Shown one piece after another: positions 6,738-10,556 of a DNA stretch of 10,556 bases. Made by a program: the position numbers and the translations under genes. Position 1 is the stretch's first letter; every line of letters begins with the position of its first letter. The stretch lies in the NCBI GenBank assembly GCA_049317725.1, contig JBMOHS010000138.1, forward strand, positions 1 to 10,556. The letters are read 5' to 3'. The notes below the pieces were generated by a model. That model was not told the DNA's origin. It did no database searches and saw only the letters and a list, made by a program, of their open reading frames with translations. This DNA comes from CAIOZW01 sp049317725. GTDB lineage: Bacteria > Acidobacteriota > Blastocatellia > RBC074.

Positions 6738-7538
6738 TCACTGGGCGGTAGCGCGACGTTGGCTGAGCATCCAAGTCATCAATTCTGGTTCGGCAAACGC
6801 CTTCTCCCAGGAGTTGTGTCCAACCCCCTCGTACTCCGTGTAGCGTACCACCCCGCTGAGGGAGACCAACGCCTGGTGCATCTTTCTCGACTCGTCCGGC
6901 GGAACGACCCGATCATCCGCCCCGTGGAAGATCCACGTCGGAGTCTTGCCCACTTGCTTCGCCACTGCCAGGTAGGGGTCCCCTTCCGGCGTGGGGCTCT
7001 CCGGGGCGGGCGCACGCGATGGCCGCCGCACGCCACCACAGATCACTGTCAGTGCGGCAAACCGGGTCGGATATTTGGTGGCAAAGGCCCAGGAACCATA
7101 GCCCCCCATCGAGAGGCCCGACAGGTAGGTTCGATCGGGGTCGCCGTTGAATTCTCGAATCGATTGGTCGAGGGATTGAAAGACGACCGCCTCCATCTGC
7201 GGATCGGTCCACCAGACCCCTTTGCGGCATTGTGGCATGACGATGATGGCGGGAAAGCGGTCGACCGTCCGTCGGATGGCCGTTCCAATCCCGACCTCGG
7301 TCTGGAGGATCCCATCTTCTCCGCGCTCCCCCGCTCCGTGGAGGAAGAGCACGACCGGCCATCTCTCTTTTGGGCTCCAGTTGGCGGGTACGAAGATTTG
7401 GTAGCGATAAGCCTCGCCACCAATCTCCACTCGTCGGTTAAGAAATCCCGTCTCCGCTCCCATCGCGGAGATGGAGAGCAGCAACAACATAACGGGAGAA
7501 AGGGACAAGCAGGACAATCGGTGGCTAGCTCTCTTCAT
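6738..7538 (-). CDS. Secreted alpha/beta hydrolase, PHB-depolymerase/dienelactone-hydrolase-like esterase
   Basis: A 266-residue exported serine hydrolase. Numbering from the chosen start, the first 28 residues form a signal peptide (KRASHR, then hydrophobic SPVMLLLLSISAMGA). The core shows PVVLFLHGAGERGEDG (oxyanion region), the nucleophile elbow GLSMGG with Ser143, Asp209 in HGADDRVVP and His241 in GVGHNSW, so the catalytic triad is complete. Such proteins are usually annotated as PHB-depolymerase-family or phospholipase/carboxylesterase proteins; the natural ester substrate is unknown. The frame is open up to an ATG at 7598, but the start at 7538 is preferred: GGAG (7545-7548) lies 6 nt upstream, and the shorter form puts the signal peptide at the N-terminus. 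The ATG at 7548-7550 overlaps that Shine-Dalgarno. A promoter is visible at 7622-7650, and the two downstream genes are probably co-transcribed. Confidence 0.85.
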   Translation of the reverse strand: MKRASHRLSCLSLSPVMLLLLSISAMGAETGFLNRRVEIGGEAYRYQIFVPANWSPKERWPVVLFLHGAGERGEDGILQTEVGIGTAIRRTVDRFPAIIVMPQCRKGVWWTDPQMEAVVFQSLDQSIREFNGDPDRTYLSGLSMGGYGSWAFATKYPTRFAALTVICGGVRRPSRAPAPESPTPEGDPYLAVAKQVGKTPTWIFHGADDRVVPPDESRKMHQALVSLSGVVRYTEYEGVGHNSWEKAFAEPELMTWMLSQRRATAQ

Positions 7539-7544
7539 TAGGCT

Positions 7545-7548
7545 CTCC
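7545..7548 (-). promoter_or_regulatory. Ribosome binding site deciding the esterase start
   Basis: GGAG on the minus strand, 6 nt before the ATG at 7538-7536. It supports the third of three in-frame ATGs (7598, 7550, 7538) as the true start. Confidence 0.6.
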
Positions 7549-7621
7549 ATCTGGCTTTTTTTCGTCTTGGATTGATGGGAGGACGGGACGTCATTCACCG
7601 CCTTCCCTGCATGCAGTCTAA

Positions 7622-7650
7622 ATTGTACGAGTGCTCCGCCGTCGGTGCAA
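7622..7650 (-). promoter_or_regulatory. Sigma-70-type promoter for the esterase operon
   Basis: On the minus strand TTGCAC (7650-7645) is followed after exactly 17 bp by TACAAT (7627-7622), close to the TTGACA/TATAAT consensus. The transcript would start near 7615 and have a leader of roughly 75 nt before the esterase ATG at 7538. The element lies after the stop of the upstream regulator gene, so the esterase operon can be transcribed on its own. A perfect 10-bp palindrome, CTGCATGCAG (7607-7616), falls at about the start site, and the octamer GCCGTCGG flanks the -35 region. Confidence 0.6.
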
Positions 7651-7677
7651 GGTAGGGGGAACCCAATCTGCCGTCGG
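7638..7677. repeat. Octamer direct repeat GCCGTCGG, possible operator
   Basis: GCCGTCGG occurs at 7638-7645 and again at 7670-7677, 32 bp apart, about three helical turns. The first copy touches the -35 hexamer of the esterase promoter from inside the spacer; the second is upstream and overlaps the end of the regulator gene. OmpR-type winged-helix proteins commonly bind direct repeats on one DNA face, so this is a candidate operator. The repeat is short and could be chance in GC-rich DNA. Confidence 0.3.
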
Positions 7678-9930
7678 CTAATTGGCCTGTTCTTTCAGCA
7701 GCAGGATGTCACCCAACCGGTATTCGTAGTAGTAGGTGGCGAGCAACTTCTCATCCGGGCTGACCGCGAAACGGGGAAGCCAGCGCACGAAGGTCTTCTT
7801 CAAGTCAAAGAGGGGAGTTACCTTGCGAGTGGTGAGATCAAGACGGTGAAGCTGGGATCGGCCATCGGGTCTGATCGGAGCGTAGAAGAGTGCACGCGGC
7901 GTCAACTGCCAATGACGATCCACTGAAATTCCACTCAATTCAGGAAGAGGAGCCTCCACTCCAGTCGCGAAATCGAGTGAATTCAGCCGATCCCGATAGT
8001 TGTAATAGAGCGTTTTTCCGTCTTCGGACTCCATCGCCTCGAGTCCTCCTTTGAAGGTGACCTGAACGGCAGGTCCACCTGACGAGGGTACCTTCCAGAC
8101 TTGATTTGATCTACTCCGACCTGAGCTGAAATAGACCCAGGTTCCATCCTTCGACCACGAGGGAACGGAGTCGCTGACAGGGTCATTGGTCAAACGGCGC
8201 AATTCACGCCCGTCAATCCCGATGGTGAAGATCTCTGAGTTTCCATCGATATGGTGGTCGAAGGCGATCCGACTTCCATCTGGAGACCATCGTGGACTTC
8301 CGAGCGCGTCTGACTTGAGCTGGGTCAATTGCCGGACCTCGGTGCAGTCAGATTTGGCGAGCCACAATTCATGATAGCCTGTCCGTGTCGAGTGAAAGGC
8401 AATCCACTTCCCATCCGGAGAGAATCGGGCCGAATCATCTTCCAATGACGAGTTGATAGTGCAGACTGGGGAACTCCCCGATGCCGGCGGCGTAAGCTGG
8501 CTGATCTCAATCTTGCTATCATTCCGGGATTGCGTAAATGCGATCATCTTTCCCGAAGGGTGAATCGTCAAGTAGTCGACATCAAATGGCAAGAGATCGA
8601 TTGGGATCGGTTCCCCTCCAGACAGCGGGAGGCGCCACATCTGTCGGGGTCTCCTCCGGTCAGAACTGAAGATGATCTCGCGTGAATCCTCCGTCCACTC
8701 AAGAGCAGGAATCCCCACTTCATCGAAAGTCAGACGTCGAATCACTCGGGTTCTGAGATCCACGAGGTGAAGGTCCGCATTGATATCACTCTTCCAGCGA
8801 ACAAAGGCCAGAAATTGCCCATTGCGAGAGAACTTGGGATACGATTCGAAGAGAACCGAGTTGGAACTGCTTGGCGAGAGTGGGGAACTGACGGGCACGA
8901 TCGGTCCCCCCTGGATCGGAATCAGGGCCAGCCGCGACTCGGGACGATCTTTTTCCAGATAGGTGATCGCGAGGGACTTGCCGTCTGGGGACCAAGCCAA
9001 CCCTCCCCAGGATTGCCCAACCTCGCGCGCATCGCCGCCCCCCGCAGGAACAATCATGACGTCGTAGGGATCACCGGAGCGAATCGGTTCTCGCAGAAAA
9101 GCGATCTCGGAACTGTCAGGTGACCAAGTCGGAAAGCTGTCACTTCGTGGGTCGTTGGTGAGCCGAGTCAAATTGCCATCTGCCACCCGTTGAAGATAGA
9201 TGTTGCGGCTGGCCGATCCGTAGCCTTCGGAGGAGAAGGCGAGAAACTGACCATCGGGTGAGAATCTGGGATGGCTGTCTTGTCCTGGCAAGGTGACCAC
9301 AGGAACGATGATCGATGAAGAGAGCGGCATCAGGCTCGGCGGTCCAGACCGGCTCTGCGACCTCTTGACAAGGTAGAGTCCACTGGCGAGCGCTCCTGCC
9401 ACGAGCAGCGACAATCCCCACTTGAGGGCTGGCCGGGAGGTGCCTCGTCTGTCCGAGCTGCTCGACAAACTGGTCGGAAGAGACGGGTGCGCCGGGGACT
9501 GGGGGTCATTCCCTTGCTCGCTTGCCGCTGGGACGCCTGCCAAGCCGTAGGAGAGGCTGGTCGATGTGGAGGACAGCTCGTTGCTGGGCTCAACAACCAC
9601 CCGTACCTCTTGGTTGAAGAGATATCCTTTTCCGGGAATCGTCAGGATATAGTCCTGATTCTTTAGGTCATCCTCCAAGGCGCGCCGGAGCAGGTGGATG
9701 TGCTGGGAGAGATTGCTCTCTTCGACCACTCGTTCAGGCCAGACACGACTCAAGATCTCTTCCTTCACGATCATGTGCCCGGCATTCTCGATGAGGAGGA
9801 GCAGGATCTCCTGCCCTTTCTTGCGGAGAGGGACCTCCACTCCCTGCTTCATGAGGCGCCACGGCTCCAGTTCCAGCAGGAATGGACCAAATTCGTATCT
9901 TTTTTGCACTCGTTGTTTCACTGCAGGCAT
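7678..9930 (-). CDS. Transmembrane one-component regulator: OmpR-type winged helix plus tandem TolB-like propeller
   Basis: A 750-residue CadC/ToxR-like protein. Residues about 12-108 are a Trans_reg_C winged-helix domain: YEFGPFLLELEPW strand region, recognition helix ESNLSQHIHLLRRAL (71-85) and wing ILTIPGKGYLF (95-105). A Ser/Pro-rich linker (115-165) leads to one membrane helix (about 172-188, GLSLLVAGALASGLYLV) with Lys/Arg at both ends. The rest is periplasmic WD40/PD40-type beta-propeller with FSPDG/WSPDG-like motifs near 223, 269, 313, 367, 412, 456, 503, 548, 592, 634, 676 and 723. Twelve motifs about 45 residues apart suggest two six-bladed propellers. The head would bind DNA at the membrane while the propeller senses an external ligand or protein; the signal is unknown. 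No good Shine-Dalgarno precedes the ATG at 9930, but the domain begins soon after it. Its base composition looks less GC-rich than the egt genes. The neighbouring secreted operon is a plausible target. Confidence 0.88.
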   Translation of the reverse strand: MPAVKQRVQKRYEFGPFLLELEPWRLMKQGVEVPLRKKGQEILLLLIENAGHMIVKEEILSRVWPERVVEESNLSQHIHLLRRALEDDLKNQDYILTIPGKGYLFNQEVRVVVEPSNELSSTSTSLSYGLAGVPAASEQGNDPQSPAHPSLPTSLSSSSDRRGTSRPALKWGLSLLVAGALASGLYLVKRSQSRSGPPSLMPLSSSIIVPVVTLPGQDSHPRFSPDGQFLAFSSEGYGSASRNIYLQRVADGNLTRLTNDPRSDSFPTWSPDSSEIAFLREPIRSGDPYDVMIVPAGGGDAREVGQSWGGLAWSPDGKSLAITYLEKDRPESRLALIPIQGGPIVPVSSPLSPSSSNSVLFESYPKFSRNGQFLAFVRWKSDINADLHLVDLRTRVIRRLTFDEVGIPALEWTEDSREIIFSSDRRRPRQMWRLPLSGGEPIPIDLLPFDVDYLTIHPSGKMIAFTQSRNDSKIEISQLTPPASGSSPVCTINSSLEDDSARFSPDGKWIAFHSTRTGYHELWLAKSDCTEVRQLTQLKSDALGSPRWSPDGSRIAFDHHIDGNSEIFTIGIDGRELRRLTNDPVSDSVPSWSKDGTWVYFSSGRSRSNQVWKVPSSGGPAVQVTFKGGLEAMESEDGKTLYYNYRDRLNSLDFATGVEAPLPELSGISVDRHWQLTPRALFYAPIRPDGRSQLHRLDLTTRKVTPLFDLKKTFVRWLPRFAVSPDEKLLATYYYEYRLGDILLLKEQAN

Positions 9931-10029
9931 TGTCGAGAAAGCTTGGTTGAAGTGGGAGGCTTTGCCTCTGATGCGAGGGGAAGAATCGGAAGATTGTCCT
10001 TCTCGCCGCGTACCCCTTTTCTTCCTTGA

Positions 10030-10058
10030 ACCAATCCTTGAGGTCAGTTTTTTGTCAA
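10030..10058 (-). promoter_or_regulatory. Possible weak promoter for the regulator gene
   Basis: A perfect TTGACA (-35) at 10058-10053 on the minus strand, preceded by GT, with only a poor -10 candidate 17-18 bp further on. It is oriented toward the regulator ATG at 9930. Confidence 0.25.
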
Positions 10059-10136
10059 ACTCTTGGCCCGATCACCTTGTCTTCGAGGATCCGAGAGGAG
10101 AGCCTCTAACGTGCGGGATTACCTTGCGAATACCCA

Positions 10137-10159
10137 CCCCTCCGATCAATCCAGAGGGG
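10137..10159. repeat. Inverted repeat (6-bp stem, 11-nt loop)
   Basis: CCCCTC and GAGGGG flank an 11-nt loop downstream of the flavoprotein stop. No T run follows on the minus strand, so it may be a 3'-end structure or a protein site rather than an intrinsic terminator. Confidence 0.3.
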
Positions 10160-10179
10160 CGAGAAAAGGAATCAGAACA

Positions 10180-10192
10180 GAAAATACTTTTC
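10180..10192. repeat. Short AT-rich palindrome
   Basis: GAAAA-TAC-TTTTC is a perfect 5-bp inverted repeat around 3 nt, in the AT-rich gap between the flavoprotein and regulator genes. It resembles a small operator half-site pair, but it is too short for a firm call. Confidence 0.2.
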
Positions 10193-10244
10193 ATCATACC
10201 CATTCGCTGGCCGAGGAACAATCCCCAGGCGAGTCTCTGTGCAA

Positions 10245-10556
10245 TCAGAGTGCAAGTCCGGCGGCGTGTGCGGAGGCCCAAGCCCATTGAAAATTGTAGC
10301 CCCCCAAGTGACCGGTCACATCGACCACTTCGCCAATGAAGAAGAGCCCGGAGAGGTGACTCGTCTCCAAGGTCCGCGAGGAGAGCTGACGGGTGTCCAC
10401 CCCGCCGGCGGTGACCTCCGCTTTGCGGTAGCCTTCCGTCCCGATTGGAGTGACCGACCACTCGTGCATCTCCATGGCCAGCCGCTGGCGCTCCCGCGAC
10501 GAATAGAGGCGCAGTGGCCCCGTCCCCCCTTGGAGCCGGGTCCAGGCTTGCGCGAA
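10245..10556 (-). CDS. HI0933/YhiN-family FAD-dependent oxidoreductase, C-terminal part (truncated by window edge)
   Basis: The minus-strand frame is open to the right edge, so only the last 103 residues are visible; the ATG at 10475 is internal. Recognition rests on the family C-terminus: VTAGGVDTRQL, then SGLFFIGEVVDVTGHLGGYN and FQWAWASAHAAG. The GEVxDVxGxxGGYNxQWA segment closes the FAD-binding site in the HI0933/YhiN/BaiN family of putative NAD(P)/FAD-dependent oxidoreductases, whose physiological substrate is mostly unknown. The N-terminal dinucleotide-binding motif lies outside the window. It is transcribed in the same direction as the regulator downstream, but the 314-bp gap makes an operon unlikely. 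Confidence 0.85.
   Translation of the reverse strand, partial: FAQAWTRLQGGTGPLRLYSSRERQRLAMEMHEWSVTPIGTEGYRKAEVTAGGVDTRQLSSRTLETSHLSGLFFIGEVVDVTGHLGGYNFQWAWASAHAAGLAL

Larger units (their letters stand above)
9931..10244. other. 314-bp non-coding gap upstream of the regulator
   Basis: No convincing gene is seen; the plus-strand frame across it is an antisense shadow of the regulator. The stretch is visibly richer in A and T than its surroundings. On the minus strand TTGACA (10058-10053) is a perfect -35 hexamer pointing at the regulator, but no good -10 follows at 16-18 bp (the best is ATTGGT/TTGGTT), so an activator or another sigma factor might be needed. Two inverted repeats stand out: CCCCTC/GAGGGG (10137-10142 with 10154-10159, 11-nt loop) and GAAAA-TAC-TTTTC (10180-10192). 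The leader would be about 115 nt long if the TTGACA is used. Confidence 0.5.

Noticed and set aside
7539..7598. Upstream ATG at 7598 as the esterase start
   Set aside because: It would put 20 polar residues before the signal peptide, whereas the ATG at 7538 has a well-spaced GGAG.
9698..10339. Plus-strand 213-codon frame crossing the regulator start, the gap and the flavoprotein end
   Set aside because: It runs antisense to both recognised genes, is Ser/Arg/Pro-rich and has no recognisable feature, so the gap is treated as non-coding.
1..10556. CRISPR arrays, tRNAs, insertion sequences, phage or classical defence genes
   Set aside because: No regularly spaced repeats, cloverleaf sequences, transposase motifs or defence domains were seen on either strand.

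Overview
The window most likely comes from a GC-rich member of the Acidobacteriota. Three things point there: a Solibacter-type C-terminal domain (TIGR03437), a long membrane-anchored regulator with an OmpR-type DNA-binding head and a TolB-like propeller tail, and a secreted PQQ-repeat propeller protein starting WPQFRGP. This assignment rests on recognised family traits, not on a database search.

Left part, plus strand (1-3915): a tightly packed four-gene ergothioneine operon, cut by the left edge. The order is egtD (histidine trimethylase, C-terminal part only), egtB (non-heme iron sulfoxide synthase), an OpuCA-type ABC ATPase and a fused permease/solute-binding protein. All three junctions overlap (TGATG, ATGA, ATGA). 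A fused permease-binding protein with its ATPase is the architecture of the recently described ergothioneine importer EgtUV. Sitting directly behind egtD-egtB, the pair is best read as egtV-egtU, so one transcript would make the thiol-histidine antioxidant and also recover it from outside.

Middle (3916-7677): a 98-bp convergent gap, then three genes on the minus strand, all predicted to be exported. In transcription order they are an alpha/beta hydrolase esterase, a Reeler-like/choice-of-anchor-V protein with a CX3CH motif fused to a TIGR03437 domain, and a PQQ-repeat beta-propeller. Gaps of 58 and 47 bp suggest one operon. A good sigma-70-type promoter (TTGCAC, 17 bp, TACAAT) lies in front of the esterase, with an 8-bp direct repeat GCCGTCGG placed 32 bp apart over it.

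Right part (7678-10556), minus strand: a 750-residue one-component transmembrane regulator (winged helix, one membrane helix, about twelve propeller blade motifs), then a 314-bp non-coding gap, then the C-terminal end of a HI0933/YhiN-family flavoprotein running off the right edge.

No tRNA, rRNA, CRISPR array, insertion sequence or phage gene is visible. The most notable content is the combined ergothioneine synthesis-plus-transport operon; the secreted three-gene operon with its adjacent membrane regulator is the least understood part.
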